DNA of 64,000 bases from a virus. Positions 7,771 to 16,533 of the stretch are shown in pieces. The notes below the pieces were generated by a model. It had not been told where the DNA came from. It worked only from the letters and a program-made list of their open reading frames with translations, and did not search any database. Position 1 is the stretch's first letter; each line of letters starts with the position of its first letter. The stretch lies in IMG/VR virus record IMGVR_UViG_3300001847_000838, positions 1-64,000 of that record. One strand, given 5' to 3'. The position numbers and the translations under genes were made by a program.

Positions 7771-9765
7771 CTAGAAGTCCCAAACGATCTTCTTGCTATT
7801 TTTATTATTTTCTTCAACATTTTCAATACGTTGAGTAGCCCTATTTGAGATCTCTGTAAGTATCTGTTGAGCATGGGCCTGATTCATAGGAATTGTAGGA
7901 ATTTTTTGATCAGGAATTAAAGGCTTAGACTTTTCTTCTCCTGATACCAATATTTTACCGCCTACTTTAGTTGCAAACACATTCTGTCCTATATAACGAA
8001 GGGCATCCATAACGTCAGCAAACTCTTCATCATCTGGTATAGTTGTAGGATTTCCAGCATTATCTAATATAAAGTGGTGCACTTTAAACCCAGTTAGTAA
8101 TTTAGCGTTTTGACAACGATCTTCTCCAGTTTTTGGGTCTATATCTTTAAGCACTAGCAACCGCCTCATGTTTCCTGAGTCTACTATTTGTCCTCTAATA
8201 GCTTCAATACCGCCAAGTACATCCTTTTTAAAGTCTGGAACTTTATGAGTTCTAAACCTTTTTCTCCAAGTTTTTATATTTGCAGGTGCCGCTGTATCAC
8301 AAAACCATTTATCTATACTATATTTGTCATCGATTTCTACAGCTTTAGGTAAAAACTCTGCTTCCACTTCAAGCTGTGGAGCCCCAAATGTTTCTAGTAT
8401 AAATGAATAGCCAACTTTAGTTACTGCCATAACAACTATAGTTGCCTCGTGTGTATATCCCCAATCTATACCGGCATAAATTTTAGAATCAAGACGTTTA
8501 AGCAAATTCACAAATTCTTGCATATTAGATCCGGAAACGTTTTCTCCAGTTAGCATACTAAACGCACTATCTATAGTCACAGCATTTTTTTGTTGGTCAA
8601 ATCTAGGATATACTAAACCTTTTGTGGAAGGCCTCCAGCACATTAGCTGCGCTTCCCCTTTGTCCGGAGTAACTCTTGCAAAAGATCCTATAGTACCAGA
8701 AATAGGACGATATAAATTTCTTATAGAGTTTTCTGGCTTTTGAGCTAATTGAGTTTTACATACTGAAAGCAGTTTACAGGAAAGACATCCAGGATGAGCA
8801 TTAATAGATTGATACTCAGGTTTGTCTTGCTGAGGCAAAGAATCATAGTCTTCTTTTGATAAATACTTTAAAGGAAGTTTTTTTGCTGCATAAACTGTTG
8901 TTGTTTTACCTTCAGAATCTGGTTTATAGCGTTCGGGAAAACATTTTTCGGTTATGTCCATAATATTCCATTGAAGTATCTCTTCTCCAGCCTCTTTTGC
9001 TTGATCAAGTTCTTTTTGCATTAAACCAAAAGCAAATTTTCTTGTCGATAGCTTAACAGTTATAGGAAATCTGCCATTTTCTCCTTGAGAAGGTATGAAT
9101 TTAGCTTCCTCATAAGCATTAGGGTCTCTTACTACATCGACTTCATCTATAAACATGATTGGCGTATGCTCACTGTTTGCACCAGCTATAGTGCATACAA
9201 TTACTACAAGATAAGGCTCTTTTTCTTCTGGAGTTTTAAATTGAATTTTAGTTTTTGAATCTGTCTGTTTACGCCACCCATTTGCATGAAGAAAAGGCTC
9301 AAGCTTGTTAAAAAACCCGTTAACATAACTAACGCATTTATCTGATTGTTTTTCAATAGCAGCCATATGGCTTATACTTACTTGAAAATGCAACAAAATA
9401 AGGACTTCAAGCATTGAGGCGGAAAGAGTTTTATAAGCTTCTCGTGCTGACAGCATGATATACCCTCTAACAACATCTCCAGTGTTATCTCTAACTGCCT
9501 TATAAATTGTCCACATAGCATCGAGGGGGTTGCTATTGGAATCCTCATCAACAGTATCAGAAGGAAGTTCTATCTTAAAAAAGGTTCTTACCCAATTCCG
9601 AAGATCTTCTTTATCTTGTAAAATTTCAAGCATAACCTCTGCTTTTGCACGCTCTTCTTGATCAAGTTTAAGGTAAGCCTTAACAGTAAAAGCGCGAAGG
9701 TCTGGGCGCATAATATTTATGCGCTTTTCAAATTTAGAAGTTATAAAATTGAACTGATCATTCAT
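7771..9765 (-). CDS. Terminase large subunit
   Basis: 664 residues. The N-terminal ATPase has a degenerate Walker A (SAREAYKTLSAS, residues about 106-117) and a Walker B IMFIDEVD (203-210). The C-terminal RNase H-like nuclease begins near IYAGIDWGYTHEAT, with later acidic residues in EFADVMDALRYIG. It powers DNA packaging at the portal and cuts concatemers. A Cys cluster, H-P-G-C-x2-C-x5-C near residues 327-338, lies between the two domains and may bind metal. The start overlaps the GroEL-like gene's stop (ATGA). Domain content and gene order make this call firm. Confidence 0.93.
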   Translation of the reverse strand: MNDQFNFITSKFEKRINIMRPDLRAFTVKAYLKLDQEERAKAEVMLEILQDKEDLRNWVRTFFKIELPSDTVDEDSNSNPLDAMWTIYKAVRDNTGDVVRGYIMLSAREAYKTLSASMLEVLILLHFQVSISHMAAIEKQSDKCVSYVNGFFNKLEPFLHANGWRKQTDSKTKIQFKTPEEKEPYLVVIVCTIAGANSEHTPIMFIDEVDVVRDPNAYEEAKFIPSQGENGRFPITVKLSTRKFAFGLMQKELDQAKEAGEEILQWNIMDITEKCFPERYKPDSEGKTTTVYAAKKLPLKYLSKEDYDSLPQQDKPEYQSINAHPGCLSCKLLSVCKTQLAQKPENSIRNLYRPISGTIGSFARVTPDKGEAQLMCWRPSTKGLVYPRFDQQKNAVTIDSAFSMLTGENVSGSNMQEFVNLLKRLDSKIYAGIDWGYTHEATIVVMAVTKVGYSFILETFGAPQLEVEAEFLPKAVEIDDKYSIDKWFCDTAAPANIKTWRKRFRTHKVPDFKKDVLGGIEAIRGQIVDSGNMRRLLVLKDIDPKTGEDRCQNAKLLTGFKVHHFILDNAGNPTTIPDDEEFADVMDALRYIGQNVFATKVGGKILVSGEEKSKPLIPDQKIPTIPMNQAHAQQILTEISNRATQRIENVEENNKNSKKIVWDF

Positions 9766-11528
9766 GGCCGCTCATTGGCTTCATTAACAAAACCATCAGG
9801 GTTGTTTACGGATCTTTCAAACTCGCGATCCGCCTTTGCCTCTTCGCGCTCAACTGCCTCATCTCTTGGATATGCGACAATTCCGCCAATAGTTCCCATA
9901 ACAGTAGCTATGGATGCGGCATTTTTTAATGCTTCCTCTACAGCCGGAGCAGAATCAAAAATTCCAAGCTCTTCTGGAAGGCCATATTCTTGGTTTTCTA
10001 CATCATAAACGTCATCAGGATGATCAATTAAATATTCTAATATGTCAGTTATTTCTTGTCCTCTGTAACCCGCATTGTCTAGTAAGCGATAAATTGGAAC
10101 CATCAAAGATGGACAAAGTACTTCCTTTATTACATCACTTGCTTCTGGATCAGATAAAAGCTCTGTGTTTAAATCAATCAAAGTACGGCAGCCTCCGGGG
10201 AGAACGCCTTTAGCGATAGCGCTGCGAACAGCGCATACAGCATCTTCGCATCTGTCATGTGCTTCTTTTAGCTCCCCATTAGATCCGCCATAAATAGTAA
10301 GCTTAGCGATACCATTAGTAATTTTGCCAAGGCGTTCTTCTAACCATCTTTTTTCTGCTTCTGATTCTGCAGATTCTTTTTGAGACCGAAGTTCATCGGC
10401 TCTAACTTCTACGTTTAAAGACTCAGGATCTCCTACTACTGTACTTCTAAACCGATAAGCTTCAAAGTACTCCATGCCTTTACCTAAATCTTCGGGACGA
10501 GCATCAGCCACGCGGTCCTTGATACCAAACACCTTGGCGCCAGTAAAAGCTGCCATATCAAGCAAAAATTGAAGCTGAGAGTTAATAAACTGAGCCATAG
10601 GGGTAATCATAGGCACAATATTCATCGTATTGGGATTGCCAAAATTGAAGGCTAGCTGGGTAAGGACATTATCGCTGTACCCATGAGCAAAGATAACTAA
10701 GTTGCGAAAGTCAGAGTTGCCTTCAATATAGCCTTGAGCAAGCATATTGAGAAGCTCATTAAAAGTTACTAAGTCGTTTACTTGACCATCATATAGTAAA
10801 AATAAAGGTTTTTCAAGAAAACATCGTTGGTTGCTTTGGTCGTTAATAAAAGCGGTGTGAAACTTTCCAATAGATTCTTCGTACCCGATCGGTATAGGAA
10901 ACCCCTCAATTAGACCAATTTCGTACCCGAACGGGCCAGAAATTTCCTTAATTGTAACATGGGAATTTTCTCCATACCCTACAAGCTCAAAAGCTTTAAT
11001 TACAGCATCGGCCATATCGTCATCCCCATTAGCCGATACTTTTGCTACCATGCGGAGTAGTCCTTTGTTGTCTTCTGTGATAGGTATTGCTTTTTCCCTA
11101 ATGCGTGGAACTAGATTTTTTCTTACTACTTTAGAAAGTTCTCTAGCTGCTTTTTGAGGGCTATATTTAGGGTTTTCTTTACAAAAATCATAAAGATATC
11201 CAACCATTGCCGCAGAGAGTATTGTGGCTGTAGTTGTCCCATCTCCTGCTTCTGTAGCGGTGCGTTTAGCTGCATCTCTAGCTTGCTCTATAATCAAGTG
11301 CTCATAAGAATTTGAAGATCCTAAGCTATTAAAAACCGTAACCCCATCCTTAGTATTTTTATTTGGAATACCGGGATAATCGCTTTCTAGCAAAATATTC
11401 TTTCCGCCAGGCCCATAAGTGTTTCCTACTACTTCGCTGATTTTGTTCATAGTTTCTACTACAATCTTTTCCAAAGTCTTAGGATTGGACACAAACATTT
11501 TGGGGCTTGTTTTAACTTTTCTGATCAT
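9762..11528 (-). CDS. groEL-like: GroEL-like chaperonin (phage Hsp60)
   Basis: 588 residues from the ATG at 11528, chosen because AAGGAG lies just upstream; an earlier ATG at 11567 has no such site. Equatorial-domain motifs are intact: TYGPGGKNILLES, TKDGVTV, GDGTTTAT (D96, equal to E. coli D87) and, C-terminally, CEDAVCAVRSAIAKGVLPGG with the conserved Asp. The GGM tail of bacterial GroEL is absent and replaced by a charged tail, and the protein is about 40 residues longer than the host type. It would fold phage proteins such as capsid subunits. It is the first gene of the head operon, ahead of the terminase. Confidence 0.93.
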   Translation of the reverse strand: MIRKVKTSPKMFVSNPKTLEKIVVETMNKISEVVGNTYGPGGKNILLESDYPGIPNKNTKDGVTVFNSLGSSNSYEHLIIEQARDAAKRTATEAGDGTTTATILSAAMVGYLYDFCKENPKYSPQKAARELSKVVRKNLVPRIREKAIPITEDNKGLLRMVAKVSANGDDDMADAVIKAFELVGYGENSHVTIKEISGPFGYEIGLIEGFPIPIGYEESIGKFHTAFINDQSNQRCFLEKPLFLLYDGQVNDLVTFNELLNMLAQGYIEGNSDFRNLVIFAHGYSDNVLTQLAFNFGNPNTMNIVPMITPMAQFINSQLQFLLDMAAFTGAKVFGIKDRVADARPEDLGKGMEYFEAYRFRSTVVGDPESLNVEVRADELRSQKESAESEAEKRWLEERLGKITNGIAKLTIYGGSNGELKEAHDRCEDAVCAVRSAIAKGVLPGGCRTLIDLNTELLSDPEASDVIKEVLCPSLMVPIYRLLDNAGYRGQEITDILEYLIDHPDDVYDVENQEYGLPEELGIFDSAPAVEEALKNAASIATVMGTIGGIVAYPRDEAVEREEAKADREFERSVNNPDGFVNEANERP

Positions 11529-11560
11529 GCTTTCTCCTTTTGAACCCTTTAAATACTTTA

Positions 11561-11582
11561 ATATCACAAAAGCATGTGATAT
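11561..11582. promoter_or_regulatory. 22-bp perfect inverted repeat in divergent promoter region
   Basis: Arms ATATCACA (11561-11568) and TGTGATAT (11575-11582) are perfect complements around the 6-base centre AAAGCA. It lies in the only divergent junction between the head operon and the replication block, so it is a good operator candidate. A weak promoter for the rightward gene (TATCTT at 11580-11585) overlaps one arm. Alternatively it is a transcribed hairpin. Confidence 0.5.
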
Positions 11583-11592
11583 CTTACTAACA

Positions 11593-13140
11593 ATGAAAGT
11601 TATTATATCAGATCCTACAAAAGCATATGTATCTGGAACGGATGAAGAGGTCTATAAGTTAAAAAAACTTCTTACCTATACAAACACCAGCGCTCAGTTT
11701 CAATATCGTAAAATATTAAAAAATAGATGGTGGAAAAATAGAGATCCAGATGGATGGGCTAAAGCCTGTGAAGACCTTAAATGCAAAATAAAGTCCGTGT
11801 TGGTATTTGAAGATTCGAACGGTATATTTGTACGGCCAGCTTCCTTATCATATTTAGAGCCTTATTTTTCAGATATGTCCCAAAATACAGTTGTTAAGGT
11901 AAGCTTTCCTAATCCTAGACCTTTTCCTTGGCATAATCCTCTTCCTTTTATTTTGCACCCTTACCAAGATGAGTCAATTAAAAACTTGATCTCTGTTAAA
12001 CACGGGAATGTTCAACTTTGCACTGGTGCAGGTAAATCTGCGATTATATTAAAAATAGCTAGAGATCTTGGTTTAAAAACAGTCGTTGCAGTTCCTTCGG
12101 TAAGCATTTTTAACGAAATGCTTAAAAACTTTGAGCATCATTTTGGAAAGTCATCAGTAGGAGCCTTAGGAGATGGAAAAAAACGTTTAGGAAAACTGTT
12201 TACGGTAGCTATATCAAATTCGCTTCGTAACCTTTCCTCTGAATCAGCAGAGTACAAAGAAATTGCTAGTGCTGACGTGTTGTTGGTAGACGAATCTCAT
12301 CTTTGGGGAGCCGATACTCTTGAGGAGCTATGCCATAGCCTATTTTGTAAGACTCCATACAGAATGTTCTTTAGCGGCACACAAACTAGAAGCAATGGCA
12401 CGGAAGTTCTTCTTCAAAGCATAATTGGCAAAACCGTCTGTACATTGACTACTGAAGATGCAGTAAAAAAAAGATATGTTTGTGATCACGACTTTACAAT
12501 AATCAAAGTCCCCACACAAAGGCCATCCTATAGTTCTGATGATCCTATAGATATGAAAAGAAAACACCTTCTTAATAACGAGAATGTAGCAATACTTTAT
12601 GCAAAGATAGCCAATTCTAGCGCTAAAGTAAAAGGAGAATCCACTTTAGTTTTGGTAGAAGAAATTCACCAAATAGCTTTAATAGCAAAATTCCTTGAGG
12701 TACCCTATGCTTATGCTCATGGAAATACTGGAAATAAAAGCGAACTTTCTGATCTTGGCTTAAGTAAATCCAACGCTGAAGAAGCCGTCGAAAAGTTTAA
12801 CAAAGGAGAGGTTAAGGTATTGATTGGGACAAGCTGTATATCAACCGGAACAAATATATACCCTACCCATAATACCTGTAACTGGCAAGGCGGAAGCTCC
12901 GAGATTAAGACCAAACAAGGTACAATTGGAAGATCGGTTAGACACCTTAAAGGCTCTAAATATGAAAAATTTCATTCTATTCCCAAAATGAAAACAAAAA
13001 TATATGATGTAGATGTAATAGGGGTGCCGGCCCCTACAAATAAAGATGGATCAACTGGAATATCCGACTTAAAACGTCAACTAATAGATCGAATAGATTG
13101 TTATCGAGATTCTGGTACTCAAATAAGATATATAGGATAA
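11593..13140 (+). CDS. UvsW-like superfamily 2 DNA helicase
   Basis: 515 residues. The ATG at 11593 is preferred because an upstream in-frame start would run into the GroEL-like gene on the other strand. Motifs in order: HPYQ (about 122-125), Walker A CTGAGKSA (143-150), DESH near 231, motif III FSGTQTR, and the C-terminal lobe with TSCISTGTN and motif VI GTIGRSVRH. T4 UvsW-type helicases remodel replication forks and recombination intermediates; this role is inferred from family and context. It is the first gene of the rightward block and starts just after the inverted repeat at 11561-11582. Confidence 0.85.
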   Translation: MKVIISDPTKAYVSGTDEEVYKLKKLLTYTNTSAQFQYRKILKNRWWKNRDPDGWAKACEDLKCKIKSVLVFEDSNGIFVRPASLSYLEPYFSDMSQNTVVKVSFPNPRPFPWHNPLPFILHPYQDESIKNLISVKHGNVQLCTGAGKSAIILKIARDLGLKTVVAVPSVSIFNEMLKNFEHHFGKSSVGALGDGKKRLGKLFTVAISNSLRNLSSESAEYKEIASADVLLVDESHLWGADTLEELCHSLFCKTPYRMFFSGTQTRSNGTEVLLQSIIGKTVCTLTTEDAVKKRYVCDHDFTIIKVPTQRPSYSSDDPIDMKRKHLLNNENVAILYAKIANSSAKVKGESTLVLVEEIHQIALIAKFLEVPYAYAHGNTGNKSELSDLGLSKSNAEEAVEKFNKGEVKVLIGTSCISTGTNIYPTHNTCNWQGGSSEIKTKQGTIGRSVRHLKGSKYEKFHSIPKMKTKIYDVDVIGVPAPTNKDGSTGISDLKRQLIDRIDCYRDSGTQIRYIG

Positions 13141-13171
13141 TTATATTGGGTCACATGATAAGTTGACCTAA

Positions 13172-14221
13172 ATGACTAAGAAAAACAAAAAAGAATTTTA
13201 TAAAAACGATAACAGCCTATATTGGCTTGCTGAATCTGTTACCAAAGCTATAGAAAACAATGAGGACGGAACCTTTCAAAAAGAACAGGTTGAAGTTCTT
13301 ATGGAATTAGAAGAAAAGTTTAGGCGTAGTCTTCTTAAATATAGACAAACTACAGAAATATACCGCATGTTTATTATGATGGTGGTTGTCCAAAATAGAA
13401 ACATACTTAGCGCTAGGCCTTATTTTAGAGAAAAGTCAGATGTTTTTAGTTCTAAAATAACTCCAGCTATAAAGACTGGACAAGTTAAGGTGCTACAAAG
13501 TTTTCATATAAATTATCTTTTAATAAAGTTTATAAAAGATAATTGGGTAGGGCCGTTTCCAGAGCGAGCCCAAAAATTTTACAACAAAGCTTTAGTTGCA
13601 AGAAGAAAGCTTATAGAAAACAATATTCCCCTTGCAATCAATAGAGCAAAGCTATTTTACCGCAAGGTCCCTAAAGGCCAACTATCTTTAATGGACATGA
13701 TTGGTATAGCATCTACAGGGTTGATAAGTGGTGTGGACAAATGGGTTGGAGAGTACACACCAGTTTTTCGAAGTGTTTGCATAGGCAGAATGGGAGGTAA
13801 TATGATAGATAGCTATTCTGATACTATGCTTCACTTTTATCCTTCTGATCGCCACATCCTTTACAGAGCAAATTCTATAGCTTACAGAGAAGGTATAGAA
13901 GACTATGAAAGTCTAGCTGGTGCTATCAATAAAAGCTTTGATCAAGATAAAACTGAAGGAAGAAAGTCTTCTACTAAACCGATAAGCTCATCAGAGTTAG
14001 CTTCTTTAATGAAAGCGGCCTCTGTAATGAGCGCTACCCTGCCATTTGATCCCGAAGCTAACTGTACTACGCTATTTGATGTTGAAGATTTAAACCCTAA
14101 CGAAGAGGATATGGAAGACTCTATAGCTAACAGAGAAGCTTTATCTAAAACATTAGCGGCTGCCTCTAAATTGTCAATTTTACATCAAAAAATTTTAAAA
14201 TTAAAAGGAGTAAAGCTATGA
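13172..14221 (+). CDS. Sigma70-family factor lacking region 4.2
   Basis: 349 residues. Residues about 142-215 resemble sigma region 2: RRKLIENNIPLAINRAK, LSLMDMIGIASTGLISGVDKW and VFRSVCIGRMGG correspond to the core-binding and -10-binding helices. The C-terminus ends in LSILHQKILKLKGVKL, which looks like the first helix of region 4, then stops before the helix-turn-helix. The last codons overlap the ribosome binding site and ATG of the next gene, so the end is genuine and not a sequencing accident. It would steer host RNA polymerase to phage promoters. A separate 74-residue protein at 26525-26749 looks like the missing part. No clear ribosome binding site precedes the ATG. Confidence 0.65.
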   Translation: MTKKNKKEFYKNDNSLYWLAESVTKAIENNEDGTFQKEQVEVLMELEEKFRRSLLKYRQTTEIYRMFIMMVVVQNRNILSARPYFREKSDVFSSKITPAIKTGQVKVLQSFHINYLLIKFIKDNWVGPFPERAQKFYNKALVARRKLIENNIPLAINRAKLFYRKVPKGQLSLMDMIGIASTGLISGVDKWVGEYTPVFRSVCIGRMGGNMIDSYSDTMLHFYPSDRHILYRANSIAYREGIEDYESLAGAINKSFDQDKTEGRKSSTKPISSSELASLMKAASVMSATLPFDPEANCTTLFDVEDLNPNEEDMEDSIANREALSKTLAAASKLSILHQKILKLKGVKL

Positions 14222-14550
14222 AATTGCCAGCATACAGCATGAACGACAAGCTTATACTTGAACCCTACGATCACGGGCAGGGATTAAAAACAGAGATAAG
14301 AAATGGTCTAGCTTTTGTGCAGCAAAAGGTTAATCTTGTACCTCTTCGCGTTCTTGTAGAGGCTAGACTAAATGATGGTAGCTATATACCTTCGGGAGCT
14401 ATTGTGTATCTAGAAGAGGATGCTTTATGCGGAAAAACAGCCACATGGGCAAAAGTTGTCAGAAAATGTAAAGCTCTTAAAGATCAACAGTTTATTATTG
14501 TTGATAAGCAGCACATTATAATGGTTGACACAGGGGAAGATATCCAGTAA
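14218..14550 (+). CDS. GroES-like co-chaperonin candidate
   Basis: 110 residues. The layout resembles GroES/gp31: an early strand DKLILEPYD, a flexible loop (HGQGLKTEIRNG) followed by LAFVQQK at the mobile-loop position, a turn DGSYIPSGAIVYL resembling the GroES segment before 'GD-V', and an ending FIIVDKQHIIMVD like the GroES C-terminal strand. Overall identity to GroES is low, so the call rests on pattern plus the presence of a GroEL-like gene in the same phage. GGAG upstream is a good ribosome binding site and the ATG overlaps the sigma gene stop (ATGA). It could be an unrelated beta-barrel protein. Confidence 0.5.
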   Translation: MKLPAYSMNDKLILEPYDHGQGLKTEIRNGLAFVQQKVNLVPLRVLVEARLNDGSYIPSGAIVYLEEDALCGKTATWAKVVRKCKALKDQQFIIVDKQHIIMVDTGEDIQ

Positions 14551-14559
14551 ACTTATTGG

Positions 14560-15528
14560 ATGAAAACCATCCGAGTAGGCGATCCACATATACGCCCAGA
14601 TAATCTAGAAGAATCAGAACGCCTTATGCAGTTCATCTATGAGCTAGCAAGCTCTCCAGACATTGGAAGCTTAGAGTTTATGGGAGATCAAATGCATACT
14701 CACGCGGTTCTTCGAATGGAAGTTATAGAGTTTTGGATGAGGTGGGCAAAAAAATTTGGCTCTATTGTTTCAACAAAGTTTATCGTTGGAAACCACGATC
14801 AACCAGGAGACTATCAAAGAGAGCGAAACATGAACTCTATGGCTTGCTTGGAGGGTATTTCTAATGTTTATGTAATATCTACCCCTTGGATATCAGACAA
14901 AACATTGTATATACCTCATATGAGCAAACAGGAAGATTTTATTGCGGCAATAGAGTGGGCAAAGGGTCAGCACGCAAATTTATCAGATCACATATTAATT
15001 TGTCATCAAACTTTTAATGGAAGTATGTACGAAAATGGTTTTTATGCCAAGGATGGCTTTGAACCATCTACAGTTTTGGAATTTAAAGCTGTAATATGTG
15101 GCCATATTCATAAGCAGCAAAAGTTTGCTAATATATTTTATATTGGTACTCCTAGATGGGATTCTGTATCTGATGCAAATGAAGATAAGGGCGTATGGAT
15201 ATTTGAAGGAATAGACGCCAAATTTGTATCAACAAAAAAAGTGTGCACACCTATTACATCAATACTATTAAAAGAGGGTGATCAGTTACCAGAAATTCCT
15301 GACGGTAGAGTTTTAGTAACCCTAGAGGGCTCTCAAGTGTGGATAGCATCTATTGGAAAAAATCTTAAGGGAAAAGTAAGAATAATCCCTAAGCCTACAG
15401 ATGCTCGCAATAAAGCCAAGGATGCTAGCAATAAGCTAAGTTCTATGGAAAGCTATGCAAAACATCATAAGTTTGATCCAAACGTTACGGCTAAAGAAGT
15501 TCTTGATTACCTAAAAGGTTTAGCATGA
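14560..15528 (+). CDS. SbcD / gp47-like recombination nuclease
   Basis: 322 residues of the calcineurin-like phosphoesterase family. Metal-binding motifs in order: D8-P-H10, GDQMH near 42, GNHDQ near 78, CHQT near 148 and CGHIHK near 183. With the SbcC-like protein at 17808-19913 it would form the Mre11-Rad50-type complex that resects DNA ends and supports recombination-dependent replication, as T4 gp47/gp46 do. No strong ribosome binding site is seen; the ATG lies 9 bases after the previous stop, so translation may depend on coupling. The C-terminal part (after about residue 260) is a lysine-rich helix. Confidence 0.88.
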   Translation: MKTIRVGDPHIRPDNLEESERLMQFIYELASSPDIGSLEFMGDQMHTHAVLRMEVIEFWMRWAKKFGSIVSTKFIVGNHDQPGDYQRERNMNSMACLEGISNVYVISTPWISDKTLYIPHMSKQEDFIAAIEWAKGQHANLSDHILICHQTFNGSMYENGFYAKDGFEPSTVLEFKAVICGHIHKQQKFANIFYIGTPRWDSVSDANEDKGVWIFEGIDAKFVSTKKVCTPITSILLKEGDQLPEIPDGRVLVTLEGSQVWIASIGKNLKGKVRIIPKPTDARNKAKDASNKLSSMESYAKHHKFDPNVTAKEVLDYLKGLA

Positions 15529-15845
15529 GCGATGAACTAAAAGGTATTATGAAAGGATCTATATTGTACGGAATGCTGTCTGATGTACATGAAAATAATA
15601 TAAAAATATATCCTTTTGTTTTTCTTGACGGAGTAAAGGAAGCTGAGATATCATATAACATACCTACTATGGGAGAATCTACAGCGAGGGCTTCTGTTAT
15701 ATACACTATAAAATTTAATAACGGTTTTCCTGCGGGCAATGTAAAACAACAAGTATCTAACCTTAAAAAAGCAGTTCAGATTTTAATGCAGCATGATGCC
15801 TCAATAAAAGTTTTTAATGAGCAAGGCAAAGAGATTGGAGAATAG
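15525..15845 (+). CDS. Hypothetical protein between SbcD and SbcC
   Basis: 106 residues, no recognised family. Beta strands seem to dominate (KIYPFVFLDG, ASVIYTIKFNNG), followed by a helix NLKKAVQILMQ. The ATG overlaps the SbcD stop (ATGA), and AAAGG lies upstream. Its place inside the recombination genes suggests a related role, which is only inference. Confidence 0.6.
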   Translation: MSDELKGIMKGSILYGMLSDVHENNIKIYPFVFLDGVKEAEISYNIPTMGESTARASVIYTIKFNNGFPAGNVKQQVSNLKKAVQILMQHDASIKVFNEQGKEIGE

Positions 15846-15846
15846 T

Positions 15847-16533
15847 TTGAGCCAAGATCAAAAGCAGGATATAGAAAACTCACTAGAGCCTGCTCGTACC
15901 TATGGGATGAACCCTAAAGAGATAGACTCTTTAAGAAGGTACATAGAAAGTGGTATGCCCGGAATAATTTCCGTAAAAGATGAGCAAGTAGAGACTATTT
16001 TTAAACTATATATGGAAGGTTGTAGCTACAGCGAAATTTCAATGAAGACCTTCATTAAGAAGGACATAATATTGTTTTTGTCATATAAATATGACTGGTG
16101 TTCTAAAAAACAGGAACGAGTAAGAAGCATCATTGAATCTCTAGACAACAAGATCGGGATGATACGCCTAGAAAGCTCAGAATTTATAGTAGACGTAGCA
16201 AGGTTTATACACGGATATATAAGAGATAGAATTAAGATATACGAAAAAACAAAAGACCCAGCCGTTCTTGATGCTACGGACTGGAAAATGCTTAACCATT
16301 ATTACAAGTGCGTAGAGGTAATGAAGGGATCTAACCCCATGACTCTGCCTACTCAAGGGTCACAACAAACTCCAAACGTCAGCATATATGCTGCTGACGG
16401 GTCTACGGTAAACTTAGGGAAGGAAACTAGCAATACCAACGTTGATCATGGATCCCTCTTAAAGTTCTTTGCAGACTTGGAACGTGCGAAGGAACAACAA
16501 CAAAACGAAAAGAAAGAAAGAAAGGAAAAATAA
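15847..16533 (+). CDS. Hypothetical helix-turn-helix protein, possible small terminase subunit
   Basis: 228 residues from a TTG at 15847, chosen because GGAG ends six bases upstream; an ATG at 15817 would overlap the previous gene and has no such site. Residues about 38-80 (VETIFKLYMEGCSYSEISMK...) resemble a helix-turn-helix, followed by a helical region and a flexible, then strongly charged C-terminus (EKKERKEK). This order, DNA-binding domain, oligomerisation helices, charged tail, resembles phage small terminase subunits. It lies far from the large-subunit gene and on the other strand, so the call is tentative. A general DNA-binding protein is the alternative. Confidence 0.4.
   Translation: MSQDQKQDIENSLEPARTYGMNPKEIDSLRRYIESGMPGIISVKDEQVETIFKLYMEGCSYSEISMKTFIKKDIILFLSYKYDWCSKKQERVRSIIESLDNKIGMIRLESSEFIVDVARFIHGYIRDRIKIYEKTKDPAVLDATDWKMLNHYYKCVEVMKGSNPMTLPTQGSQQTPNVSIYAADGSTVNLGKETSNTNVDHGSLLKFFADLERAKEQQQNEKKERKEK

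Noticed and set aside
13149-13168. GGTCA-N10-TGACC inverted repeat before the sigma gene
   Set aside because: Arms are only five bases, no T-run follows, and it is not clearly placed as promoter or terminator; too weak to call.
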